Positions 19,901 through 29,949 of a DNA stretch of 64,000 nt are shown here, piece by piece. The stretch's first letter is position 1. Each line of letters begins with the position of its first letter. This DNA is from Mesorhabditis belari (Eukaryota > Nematoda > Chromadorea > Rhabditida > Rhabditidae). The notes under the pieces are model-generated. The model saw nothing but the letters and a program-made list of their open reading frames with translations, was not told where the DNA came from and did not search any database. Location: NCBI GenBank assembly GCA_958450365.1, contig CAUEEP010000884.1, positions 620,001 through 684,000 of the forward strand. The letters run 5' to 3'. The translations under genes were made by a program, and so were the position numbers.

Positions 19901-20195
19901 TGTAAAAGTTTGAGCAGGATTCGAATTGCAAACGTTTTGTATGAAGCCTTTTAGGTTGAAACATTAAAAAGTTTCACGTATTTTGCTGCTTTTTCATGGG
20001 TGGATTTTAAAAGGATAACCTTTGAAACATGGATAATATCTAAAGCATTAGACAAACTTTACTTTTAGATTGATTTCTGCCCTTCATGGAAAACCGTCCG
20101 TCGACTTGGAGAGTTGGAGAGAAGCGCGAAAATTTGAAAAGGAACGCCTCGAGACTCTAAACGAATGGGCAAAATCCGTCAATCTCATCGTCTGA
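16983..20195 (+). CDS. MCMBP: MCM-binding protein MCMBP, 16 exons
   Basis: Plus-strand exons: 16983-17043, 17151-17227, 17311-17415, 17602-17673, 17788-17889, 17961-18017, 18106-18203, 18435-18513, 18586-18674, 18741-18849, 18892-19000, 19238-19300, 19346-19482, 19591-19728, 19769-19863, 20069-20195 (TGA). They join in frame to 505 residues; all junctions are GT-AG, mostly with TTTAG acceptors. The start follows a TATTTTAG acceptor ending at 16978, a probable trans-splice site. Family signatures in order: VRLRCMIQDELGPEY (61-75), ARQRYVMVPVPGATEW (114-129), ILELYGVFVDP (170-180), a PCFHVI segment, VIFDETSLPEGN (323-334) and YDFGYYQLPFDVDTP (359-373). MCMBP binds MCM3-7, replaces MCM2, and acts in MCM assembly, protection and unloading in the nucleus. 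Human MCMBP has 642 residues; the shortfall lies mainly in the central acidic/disordered insert. It has an AAA-like fold in the family but no Walker motifs are visible here. No AATAAA is seen just downstream. Introns are short (42-237 bp). Confidence 0.93.
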
Positions 20196-20326
20196 TTGCT
20201 ACATTTTCACGTTTCAGGTTTTTTTTAAAATTACTGGTAGTTCTTTGTTTTGTCCATTATTTTAAGTTCATAATAATTTCTAAATCTTTTAAATTTCTTA
20301 GTATTCTAAGGCAAAAATGAATCTAG

Positions 20327-21014
20327 CAAGGGAAGGGCAGTCAAGCTGTCCTTTTGACTCGAGACCAAGTCCACCTTATCAAGTCGGTCATGGGGATCTC
20401 GAATCCGTTTTTAGTTTTTGCAGAACGCAAGATATCTATATTTTGGACTCCTTAAGAAGCCGCCACAAACTGCCTCACGAACTGCTTCGGTGATCTAGTG
20501 GATAGTCTGTTAGACTACCGGGCCTTGGGAATTTTTGTCCCGAAGTTCGCGTCCCATTCTCGTCAAACTTTTTTTGCTTTTTTAAAAAACTACTTCCTTA
20601 CGTGTTTGCAATGAATAATAGTGTTGAATTTTATCCACCTGTTGTTTTCAGAAATTTGGCAACAAATGTTTTTTCAAAAGTTTTTCAATACTTATCTACT
20701 GATTCTGATACTATGAAAGGTTTTAGCTTTTGTAAATTATTTGTTGAAATTACAGAAAGCGGTGTATAAAACCCCGAGCCAATAATTCGATACAAATACG
20801 TGGGGAAATAGTTTTTTAAAAAAGCAAAAAAAGTTTGACGAGAGTGGGACTCGAACTTGAGGTTGTAAGTAGGTTGTAACTCGAAAATGTAATAGGTTAT
20901 CGACTAGACCACTGAAGCAGATGTTAGGGAGGCGTGTGACAGCCTCATAAGGAGCTATATGATGGACTTGGTCTCGAATCAAAGGCCAGCTTGGCTCGGT
21001 GCTTTTCCTTGTAA
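20327..21014. mobile_element. Foldback with tRNA-like units in its arms
   Basis: The outer arms share GACTCGAGACCAAGTCCA (20356) and its complement (20963). Inside, TCGGTGATCTAGTGGATAG with AAGTTCGCGTCCCATTCTCG (about 20494-20565) and its inverted relative (20833-20922) look like tRNA A- and B-box units. It lies between the convergent MCMBP and Ly6 genes, within about 135 bases of the MCMBP stop. Confidence 0.65.
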
Positions 21015-21141
21015 GCTTTATCTTCTAGCTCATTTGTGATCTCAGCTTTTTTCGAATTCCTTTCTTCATATTTTCAAATTTTACGTGTTCTGTATAAATG
21101 TTCCAAAATTTTTCCATGAAACCCATCAATTTTCTGAAAAA

Positions 21142-21147
21142 TTTATT
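21142..21147 (-). terminator. Polyadenylation signal of the Ly6 gene
   Basis: AATAAA on the minus strand roughly 180 bases after the TAA. No closer consensus signal is seen. Confidence 0.4.
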
Positions 21148-21325
21148 GTTCAGAGCTGAAAATTTTTGAATGTTTTACGAGCCGACCAATAAAATCTAAT
21201 TTGGGCTATCACACACGGCGAACAACAACCCGTAGCGAGAAAAAAAATTGAGTGAATCACATTTTTCGACATTTTTGCAAGTTTACTAAGCTATTCGGCT
21301 TTAGAGGTTGCTTTAGAAGGTTGCT

Positions 21326-24211
21326 TTAGAATTTCTGAACCATGGCGAATAGAGCAACGACTACTAGGAAGAACACCGAAAAAGGGGAATTCGCCGAGTT
21401 ACACTTGTCCTTTTTGCAGCAGTAATGATGGAACTCGACACCGCCTTTATCCCAGGATTGGGCCTGAAAAATAGTGATTATTCTAGTATACTGTCGTGAT
21501 AAAAGATATAAGATTGAAAAACTATGTAACTTCGAAATGAAATGCCGTTTACTTTTGATTTGATTTTGAAACGATTTATAACCTTTTTATGAGAAGGTTT
21601 GCTCACAAAAAGACATGAAGGCGAAAAAATTGTTGTCGCCTCAAATTTAACCCTATTCTAATCATATTTAAGTAGTGCAATTGTTTCGTGACGAGAATGG
21701 ATTTGATTTTTTAATTTGCATGTTTCAAATTAAGGTTAATCTAAGTTCTATTTTTTTTTGCAATAATCGGCAATCTAATTTTTTTCCTCAGTTATCCCTC
21801 AACTAAAGCATTTTCTAAACCGTGTTCCTTTTCTTTTTCTGCCTTAATTGGGAGTGGGACAAATGCGACCTTTTTTTTGCGCACCCGGACATTTGCGCAC
21901 CTTGCCCATTAGCGCACCTTTTTTCGCGTTTTAAGCTCTAAAAGCTCTAAAAAAGCTCTAAAAGGCTCATATTAACCAATTTCTATTCCAAAAGTTGTTT
22001 TTCTAGGTAATTTGATGGTGTCGAATTCAAATTTTGATATAGCAGAGCGTGTGGAACCAATTTGTGGAAGACAAAACGGCTAGATCAAATTACAGAAAAT
22101 TGTCGATTTTTCTCTTTGTATAACTCCGTCCGTTTGTTTCCACAAGCTCTGTTATGTCAAAATTTCGATTATATGCCCTAAAATTACCTAGAAAAACAAC
22201 ATTTGGAATAGAAATTGTTTATTAGCTATATTAGCTTTTTAGAGCTTTTTTAAAACGCGAAAAAAGGTGCGCTAATGGGCAAGGTGCGGAAAAAAAGGTG
22301 CGCAAATGTCCGGGTGCGCAAAAAAAGGTAGCATTTGTCCCACTCCCGGTTTCTCTGATCTTTTTAAGCTTATTTTGAAATAATAGACTTTTAAGTAGAT
22401 TTTTAGGGTAAATTTAAAAAATGGAGTTTCAAGTTTGCTTTTATTGCTTCGCTTTTGCTTGACGGCTAATCAAACCAGATCTCTTCGGCTGTTCATAAAA
22501 AATATCGAATAATAAAAATAAGTGTAGAATCGAAATTTTGACATATCAGAGCTTGTGGAAGCGAACGGACGGAGTTATACAAAGAGAAAAATCGACAATT
22601 TTCTGTAATTTGATCTAACCGTTTTGTCTTTCAAATTGGTTCCACAAGTTCTGATATGCCAAAATTTCGATTCTACGCCCTAAAATTACCTAGAAAAACA
22701 ACTTTTGGAATAGAAATTGGTTAATATTAGCTTTTTAGAGCTTTTTTAGAGCTTTTAGAGCTTAAAACGCGAAAAAAGGTGCGCTAATGGACAAGGTGCG
22801 GAAAAAAAGGTGCGCAAATGTCCGGGTGCGCAAAAAAAAGGTCGCATTTGTCCCACTCCCCCTTAATCTTGTCTCTATTTTTTGTCCGATCTATTCACTT
22901 TTAGCATTCTGTAATGGTTCACAAAGGATATCGAAAGATACAAAAAGTGAGTAGATCGGATAAAAATAGAGACAAGATTACGGTAGAAAGAGAAAGGGAA
23001 GACGGCTTAGAAAATGCTTTAATTGAGATGGAACGGCTTACTTGACAACCCGCTTGACATCCCCACGTCGTCTGGTATACGGTAGCGTTTTTCCATGTTT
23101 CCTTGAAACAAAAGTCCGCCGTTGAGTTCGAGCAAGTTGTTCGATCATTCTGTAAAAAAAATCATCAATCGTTTTTTACTATTAAATCTCGTTTAAATCT
23201 GCAAGAAGGGTTGTAATTTAGCTCTAGAAGATTACTGTTGTTTTACTTGTTGAAGATTACTGTGAAAAAGTGTTGTATACTGTTCGAAAGCCCTAAATCT
23301 CCTCTACAAAATAGTGTAAAAAGATTTTGGATTGGATTGATGATTGAGGACTTTGGTGTTAAAAGGTAACCACAGGTCGAGTCTCAACCTGGGCACCTGC
23401 GTCTGCTGGCAACTATCGATTCCATGGATCTTTTCGCTTGAAATTTTTCCAGTATATTAAGAATATACATTATTCAATATTTATACTAAAATGCAAACGA
23501 TCAGCTTGGATTTTATCTAGATAAGAGAATTCAAAGTTTAAGTTTTGGTACAAATATTGAAAGTAGCCGTTTTTTGACCTAAAATGGGTCTTTTTCGAAA
23601 AACAAAGATTTAGCGAAGACGAACAAACAAAAGGACTTCTTTTTTTCTCTTTTCTTTTATGTTATTTTGAAATAACTTTAATTAGCGGTATTTTCTGACG
23701 GAAAACCTGGGCATGACTATTACCAGAAACACATTTTCCAGAAAATGATAATTTTTAACCTTTCAACTTAAAAGTCACCCAAGTCCCCAATAATCAATCC
23801 AATCCAAAATCTTTTTACACTATTTTGTAGAGGAGATTTAGGGCTTTCGAACAGTATACAACACTTTTTCACAGTAATCTTCAACAAGTAAAACAACAGT
23901 AATCTTCTAGAGCTAAATTTTTGTTTTTCGAAAAAGCCAAAAACGGCTACTTTCAACTTTGGATTCTCTTATCTAGATAAAATCCAAGCTGATCGTTTGC
24001 ATTTTAGTATAAATATTGAGTAATGTATATCCTTAATTTACTGGAAAAATTTCACGCGAAAAGATCCGTGGAATCGATAGTTGCCAGCAGGCGCAGGTGC
24101 CCAGGTCGAAATACTCACCGGTGGCCGATATCCATTGTTATTGATCGCCTCATAGCAAGTGATCGCCAACCCTGCCACAACAAACAACGAAACGATCACG
24201 AAAAACCTCAT
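21326..24211 (-). CDS. Ly6/three-finger domain protein, secreted and probably GPI-anchored, 3 exons
   Basis: Minus-strand exons 24211-24119, 23149-23042 and 21463-21326 (TAA), all phase 0, give 112 residues. Residues 1-17 form a hydrophobic signal peptide followed directly by TCYE, the usual start of a Ly6/uPAR domain. Eight cysteines (19, 37, 45, 62, 66, 82, 83, 88) end in the diagnostic CC-x4-CN (CCKKDKCN, 82-89). The last 20 residues are hydrophobic (SVFFLVVVALFAMV) with a small-residue patch (NSANS) before them, fitting a GPI-attachment signal. N-glycosylation sequons NST and NAT lie in exon 2. Likely location is the outer membrane leaflet; the ligand cannot be inferred. A TTTCAG acceptor at 24239-24237 precedes the ATG by 25 bases, a likely trans-splice site. 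An AATAAA lies on this strand at 21147-21142. Intron 1 is filled by a long inverted repeat and intron 2 by nested MITEs. Note that the foldback in intron 1 touches the exon 1 edge. Confidence 0.87.
21808..23030. mobile_element. MITE2 copy split by a nested insertion
   Basis: The left outer arm (CATTTTCTAAACCGTG..., 21808-21849) pairs with the right arm (22960-23030), and TTAATCTTGTCTCTATTTTT resumes at 22862. CCTTAAT is present on both sides of the insert (21842-21848 and 22861-22867), marking 21850-22860 as a later insertion. In intron 2 of the Ly6 gene; the right arm ends about 12 bases from exon 2. Confidence 0.7.
21850..22860. mobile_element. Composite MULE-like foldback insertion
   Basis: A full element like 4215-4729 (21850-22347) is followed by unrelated sequence (22348-22520) and a second right half (about 22525-22860). 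The middle piece matches the reverse complement of 27890-28055, so it is itself a dispersed repeat. Both ends are GGGAGTGGGAC termini. Confidence 0.7.
23221..24110. repeat. Long inverted repeat in intron 1 of the Ly6 gene
   Basis: 23221-23347 is the reverse complement of 23786-23918 (AAATCTCCTCTACAAAATAG core). 23388-23600 is the reverse complement of 23930-24107 (ACCTGGGCACCTGCG ends). The order of blocks is not that of a simple hairpin, so rearrangement is likely. It ends within about 10 bases of exon 1. Confidence 0.75.
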
Positions 24212-24236
24212 CTTGAAGAGCTGGGGAAACAGGTTT

Positions 24237-24239
24237 CTG
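24237..24239 (-). promoter_or_regulatory. Putative trans-splice acceptor of the Ly6 gene
   Basis: CCCAGTTTCAG on the minus strand lies 25 bases before the ATG at 24211. A second CAG (TTCCCCAG) lies closer to the ATG and could be used instead. Confidence 0.4.
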
Positions 24240-24304
24240 AAACTGGGAAATAGACATGGGCACTATAAGCTACAAAAATGACGAACTATCACACTCAAAA
24301 CGCT

Positions 24305-24463
24305 AACTGCTTCAAACTGCTTCTAGCTTGCTTCAAACTGCTACTAACTGCTTCTAGCTTGCTTCTAACTGCTTCAAACTGCTTCTAGCTTGCTTCAAAC
24401 TGCTACTAACTGCTTCTAGCTTGCTTCTAACTGCTTCAAACTGCTTCTAGCTTGCTTCAAATC
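24305..24463. repeat. Higher-order tandem repeat, period about 62 bp
   Basis: CTGCTTCAAACTGCTTCTAG and related CTGCTTCTAACTG units form two and a half copies of a 62-base unit upstream of the Ly6 gene. Confidence 0.8.
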
Positions 24464-24859
24464 TGCCGGATTGACACGATCTATAGCTCAAAAAATCGAG
24501 AATCTCAATTCGAATGAACGAGAATTCGAATGAACTAAAGCACAACGAAAAATATGAATGCTAAAGAGAGTTACAGTGGTTTAAATGAAACGGACCGTAC
24601 TCAAAAGATATAAAAGTCGAAGCTTGATGATTGGATTGATGATTGATCAGTCAGGCTACATTAAGTTAGAGATATCTATCAAAAAGTGTTCAAGTTTGAA
24701 ACTCGAGTATTCTCAAGTTTTAATCTCAAATATAAATCATAGCTAGGCTTTTTTTAAAGAAGATTTGCTTAGGATCAAGTTTTCAGGAGGATTCTCAATT
24801 TGTAAATCCTTAAAGCCTAGCAATGAATTAAAAAGTAAAAGCAGAAAGAGAGCAATATA

Positions 24860-25099
24860 CAGTACTGGACAATGAAATATGATATTTGAAAAAACGATCG
24901 TCACTTTCGCGCGTCTGTAACTCCCTTGTCTTTGAGTTTAAACTATTAGTGCTATACATTTTCTGAAAGCTCTTTTCAAGGGCTACACAATGGTAATATT
25001 AATATTTAGAAATACGGTAAAGACAAGGGAGTTACAGACGCGTGAAAGTGACGATCGTTTTTCAAATTTTCAAATATGATATTTCATTGTCCAGTAGTG
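24860..25099. mobile_element. Tc1/mariner-type MITE with TA duplication
   Basis: A 240-base palindromic element with ends CAGTACTGGACAATGAAATA and complement (one internal mismatch), flanked by TA at 24858-24859 and 25100-25101. Arms exceed 70 bases, including GACAAGGGAGTTACAGACGC. The CAGT-CTGG terminus and TA site resemble Tc1-like elements. No transposase. Confidence 0.8.
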
Positions 25100-25101
25100 T
25101 A

Positions 25102-26040
25102 GATCTCAATCTAGATTTCTCGGAAATCGGAAACTAATTCTAAGAAACGATTTACTGGCTAATTTCTTAATTTACTGGCTAATTTCTTTATTTACTGATA
25201 AATTTCGATTAATTTTCGATCAAAATTGAGTCAATCAAGGTCACTTATTCGTCAAAAGCTCTAAACTCAATTAAATTAAAGACAGTTTTCTAAAAGAAGC
25301 GCTAGACTAGAGAAAGATCTCAAATAAAAGCATGAAAATGATCTTAAACGTTTATAAAATTGATTAATTCGAAACCGGAGACCACTTTTTTTTTTTGCTA
25401 GTGCTTTTCTTTGCAAAAGTGGCTCCCTACTCGCGATTTTATGCGTTTTTTATAGATTTTGATAGGAATGAGAAGGGAGTCTTGTCCACGTTTTTTTTTG
25501 ACTTCAAACCCCGATCAAGAATTTGAAATTTTAAAGGGATTCTTCGCTTAAAACGATTAAAGGAGGTTTTAAACGGTGTTTTAAAGGAGACGATTTTTGA
25601 TTTCTGATTTCTTTTTGGAGAGTTTAATTAGAGTTTAGTTTAGAAAATAGAATTAGATGCTAAGTTGATTAAAGAAAATGTTGTTTGAAAAACTGAAATC
25701 TAAACGATGAATGAATTTGTTTCCTCAACAAGAATTTCCCTGTACCAACATTGTAAAAAGTGTAAATAATGTGAAAATAATTTATGTGAAAGCTTACATT
25801 TTTGTTTACAACAGAAATTTGTTCAAATTTTTCCTTTATACGTTAAAAGAGAGGCGATAAACTTTTGAGTAAGTAACTCGACAAGTTTCCCAAGCCCGAT
25901 TTTGCGGTGACATAGCTAAAATTCGTTTTGTTTTCGCTTTCGCTGTTTTGTTCATTCTATGGATGCTATTTTAGTGTCTGGTTTTAGCGTTTCAAGTTGA
26001 ATCAGATTAAAATCGATGTTCAATCAAATCATTCTGGGTT
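25102..26040. other. Gene-free AT-rich stretch
   Basis: No exon, RNA gene or strong repeat is seen beyond short TTTACTGGCTAATTTCTTA duplications near 25150-25200. Confidence 0.4.
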
Positions 26041-26044
26041 GGTT

Positions 26045-26370
26045 GATTCGTAATGGATCAGGGTCGATTCAGGGTTGATTCAGGGTCGATTCGGGGTTGA
26101 TTCAGGGTCGATTCGGGGTTACTTCGGAGTCGATTCCGGGTTACTTCGGGGTCGATTCAGGGCCGATTCAGGGCCGATTCGGGGTTAATTCGGGGCCGAT
26201 TCAGGGCCGATTCGGGGTTGATTCGGGGTTGATTCCGGGTCGATTCGGGGTTACTTCGGAGTCGATTCCGGGTTACTTCGGGGTCGATTCAGGGCCGATT
26301 CAGGGCCGATTCGGGGTTGATTCCGGGTCGATTCGGGGCCGATTCGGGGTTGATTCCGGGTCGATTGGGG
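26045..26370. repeat. Minisatellite of GATTCGGGGTT-type units
   Basis: About thirty 10-11 base units (GATTCAGGGTC, GATTCGGGGTT, GATTCCGGGTC) are arranged in longer higher-order copies. GC-rich against an AT-rich background. The ORF across it is an artefact of the period. Confidence 0.85.
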
Positions 26371-26795
26371 ATTGATACTTTCAAAGCACTAGAACGAAAT
26401 TTTTAGAAAAAAAAAGAGCAAGAGAAGGATTATTTCTATTATCAGAGCTTTACATAACTAAATTTGAAACATCCTTTTTTTCACTGACCTTTGTGAAATT
26501 GCTTTTTATCAATCATTCAATAAACTTCAAAAGCCAAATCATTGCCTCATTGCCTATTTTTTTGATACCTAAGCGCACATTGTAGAATAAACCAGTGTCG
26601 AGAAAAACTCGTTCAAAACTAAACTACGCAACACTCCACACCGTCATTATGGGGCTGGGGCACTATTAGCTTATAAATAATGCTATAAAGCTTATAAATT
26701 TGAAAGAATATTATTGTTTTTGCCTATATTAGTATTAGTTTTTTAGTTTTCCCAAAAAAAGAAAACGTTTGTTGTCTAATCTTTCTATCGTCAGA
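26371..26795. repeat. Segmental copy A (same as 57521-57949)
   Basis: About 425 bases from GATACTTTCAAAGCACTAGA to TTGTCTAATCTTTCTA match 57521-57949 in direct orientation at over 90 percent by eye. It includes the right half of a CCGTAAATACTG-family MITE. Confidence 0.85.
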
Positions 26796-26811
26796 GCTTC
26801 TTTGACTGGAC

Positions 26812-27056
26812 TTTCACTTTACAATACTTTCAAATACCGTAATCTTTTTTATTAGAAGTTTATTTGATACTAGAATTTAAGAATTTATGTAAAGAAAAAT
26901 AGATTGATTAGAAATTGTTCAGTTTTTACTTTCACAAAAAGCTTGTTTCAAATTCGTTAAGCTTTAGTGTCAATTGACTGGCCTAATTTTGTTTTCCTTA
27001 CGTTTCAAAGCCCTTTTCTAAGAAAAAAATGTACGGTATTTTCCCTATGAATATAT
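26812..27056. repeat. Dispersed repeat, copy of 3807-4060
   Basis: Direct copy of the block at 3807-4052, again adjoining an F1 foldback part. Confidence 0.8.
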
Positions 27057-27059
27057 GAA

Positions 27060-27610
27060 AGTGTGAGACTCAAAAATGGAGATGTCCCAGTTTGAGCATT
27101 TGAGCACTTTCTTCAAAGGAAACCCATTTTGGTATCAATAGAAAAGTTGTAGAGAATCAAAAATTAGACTTATAGCCAAATTTCCAAAAAGATACACTTA
27201 GTAGTTTCGTTTAGAATGCAAGTTTTGTGAAAATTTGGCATTTCTTTTGTGTAAATTTGGCATTTCTTGAAAACCAGTTTTTGAATCGTTCTGAAAATTT
27301 GGATATAAGCTTGATTTTTGATTCTCTACAACTTTTCCATTGACACCAAAATGGGTTTCTTTTGAAGAAAGTGCTCAAACTGTCACATATGACAATAGCC
27401 CGCGGTTTTCAATTCATCAACCCAATATTTAACTTGAAACATGATTTGCTAACCATTGCTCAACTAGTAACAGGCGAGCTTTTACATTATAAATTCGAAT
27501 TTGATAATTTTAATAGCATATTGTAGATGATTTCGTTGAATAACTGTGTAAGACACATTTCGAGTCCCGATAAAGATTTGCTTGCTTTTATGGATTTGCT
27601 TGCAATAAAC
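27060..27610. repeat. Left arm of a large inverted repeat (partner 31145-31710)
   Basis: An F1 foldback half followed by about 200 bases (CATATGACAATAGCCCGCGG to CCGATAAAGATTTGCTTGC) is found reverse-complemented at 31145-31710. The pair encloses about 3.5 kb. Confidence 0.8.
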
Positions 27611-27889
27611 GACCACCAACCCAAACATTTGCATTTTAAAAAGTTTGCTTATGCATAGGGTTACGGTAGCTTATATTCGGCGCGCTCTTTTTAGAAAACG
27701 CGTTGTCTGTAAGTAACATACTCGAGTTGAAAGCGAGGTTGAACGATTGAATGTTTGATTGAAACGATTGAATCGAAAGTCGATTGAATTGAAATTCGAA
27801 AAACAAACAGTGGTTTCGATATCAGATAAAACCTCGAAATCTTTGCATAAAACCCTTGAATTTGAGTGCATTTTTTACGAATAGCAGAC

Positions 27890-28055
27890 GAGATTTGGTT
27901 CGATTAGCCGTCAAGCAAAAGTGAAGCAATAAAAGCAAACTTGAAACTCCATTTTTTAACTTTACCCTAAAAATCTACTAATAATCCTAAAAATCTACCT
28001 AAAATCTATAAAAGTCTATTATTTCAAAATAAGCTTAAAAAGATCAGAGAAATCG
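27890..28055. repeat. Dispersed repeat, inverted relative of 22348-22505
   Basis: GATTAGCCGTCAAGCAAAAG through AAGCTTAAAAAGATCAGAG is the reverse complement of sequence inside the composite MULE-like insertion in the Ly6 gene intron. Confidence 0.75.
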
Positions 28056-28726
28056 ACTTGAAATTTGAGATTTTAACCTTTAAAAGCAAAGATTTTATGG
28101 ATTTTTCGAGAAACAAGGACTATTGAAAGCGGCAAAGATTTGATTGGGCAAAAATTGAAACAAAAAGTTTTTTGATAAATCAAACAAACAAAAAAATCAA
28201 TTTAAAACGATACTGATGCTTTAAAGCAATGAATTATTATTATTATTCAAAAGTTATTGCCCATTATCTCTAGAAACAATGAGAAATCTGTTTTGAATGA
28301 TTAATTTGTCAAACAAAAGCTTTATCAGCACGAAATTAGTCTAAAATCGGTGACGATTTGAAAACAAAACAAAATTTCGCAAAAAATCTTTTGTTTTGCA
28401 ATTTTTATCTTTCTTTTTGGGTATTTGGAAGTTAAAAATATACTTTGAAAAATTTCGGTTTCAATCTAACACAAGATAAAAGCTGTTAGCAGTGATTAGT
28501 GCCAGCAAATTTAATGATTGAGTTTACGAGGACTTTCAAAAACTTACTAAGTGCTGCTAATTTGTGTTTTTTGCACTATCTTCTAGTGTTTTTTTATGAA
28601 ATGTCGAAGTTAATGAAACATCATGTTTCAATATTGATCGATTTTACGGCAATAGCAAAAGATTAATAGAATAGTTGTCATTTTCTTTGCCTATTTACTT
28701 TTTTGACATGCTAATTTTTTTAAATG
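28056..28726. other. Gene-free AT-rich stretch
   Basis: No exon, RNA gene or clear repeat structure was found. Confidence 0.4.
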
Positions 28727-28840
28727 TGGGAGTATAACGGGATTGATGCTGTGGGGGTATAACAGGATTGATGCGTGTGAGGGTATAACAGGATTGATGC
28801 TGTGGGAGTATAACGGGATTGATGCTGTGGGGTATAACGG
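28727..28840. repeat. 25-bp tandem repeat (GTATAACGGGATTGATGC)
   Basis: Five copies of a unit of about 25 bases containing TATAAC(A/G)GGATTGATGC(T)GTG. The overlapping minus-strand ORFs come from the repeat. Confidence 0.8.
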
Positions 28841-29578
28841 AAAAGTACCTTTTTTATAGTACAAAAACAAAATCCATGTTTCAACTTTGAACAAGTTTGG
28901 TGTAAAAAGCCACTTCTAATTAAAGCCCTGTTCATCAGCTTATCGGGAAAAGCATTTCAGCATTTCAAAATTTCATTTCAAAAACTTTATTCGTTTTTCT
29001 TTTGATCCTTTGATAATTTGAAAAAAAACTTTAAAACCTTGCTATTGTTAATTTAAATTAACAATAGCAGGCTTTAAAGTCAATTTTTTTCTTCATTTGA
29101 TTTGACAATTAACGACCGGACTTCTGGAGTTGCATAAAACCTAGAAAAACTATTTCTTTGTTTTTAAAATTAAATCACGATCCCTTGATTTCAATTGATC
29201 GCCTTTGAAACACAAAATCTTTTTCTCGACTTCTCCCATTCTTTTCCCCCATTTAAACCACCAAAAAAGGCTTCATGATCGGGTGATGGGAATGAGAAAC
29301 GAAAAAGGAAAGATTCTCTTTCTTTTTTGAAAAAATCCAACCGGAAGTCATCAATTTCTTTTGCTTTATTGTATGGAAAATCTTTCTAGAGAAAAAGACT
29401 GTGAAATCGAAAAGGATAATCGTTTCTTGTTTGGAGATGTTTCTCCGATTTCTCTACAACATGTTCAAAGTTCAAATGATCATTTTTTAAAAGTATTTTT
29501 CTTGATTTTGAAATTTTTCGGCATTTCTGATCGGCAAATCTTTGAGATTTTTGGTGAATTGAAAATTTTAGCTATTTA

Positions 29579-29861
29579 CCGTATTTCTTCGAATAGAAGA
29601 CCGGGTAAAGAGTATCATCGCGTACTCCTGCGTAGCAGCCCTTTTTAAAATTTCTTTTCTGCATAAAAGCTTTCAATCAAGTGCTATAGAGCTGGAAAAT
29701 GACTCAAAAATACCACATGAGCTAACAGTTTTTTGAGCCATTTTTGAGCTCTATAGCACTTGATTGAAAGCTTTTATGCAGAAAAGAAATTTTAAAAAGG
29801 GCTGCTACGCAGGAGTACGCGATGATACTCTTTACCCGGTCTTCTATTCGAAGAAATACGG
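29579..29861. mobile_element. Near-perfect palindromic MITE with TA duplication
   Basis: The ends CCGTATTTCTTCGAATAGAA and its exact complement continue as arms of about 120 bases, flanked by TA (29577-29578, 29862-29863). The arms look almost identical, implying recent activity or repair. The terminal CCGTATT is shared with 5895-6665 and 16131-16348. Confidence 0.85.
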
Positions 29862-29949
29862 TAAGTAGATTGAGTGAAGGAACACTTGCAAGAAACAACC
29901 CGATTATTGGGATTATTAAAGGGACTAAATGCTTTTGTGACTTGGTACA

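Noticed and set aside
26097..26375. 92-codon ORF with GRFGVDSG repeats
   Set aside because: It follows the minisatellite period of about 10-11 bases in longer multiples of three; no signal or splice context.
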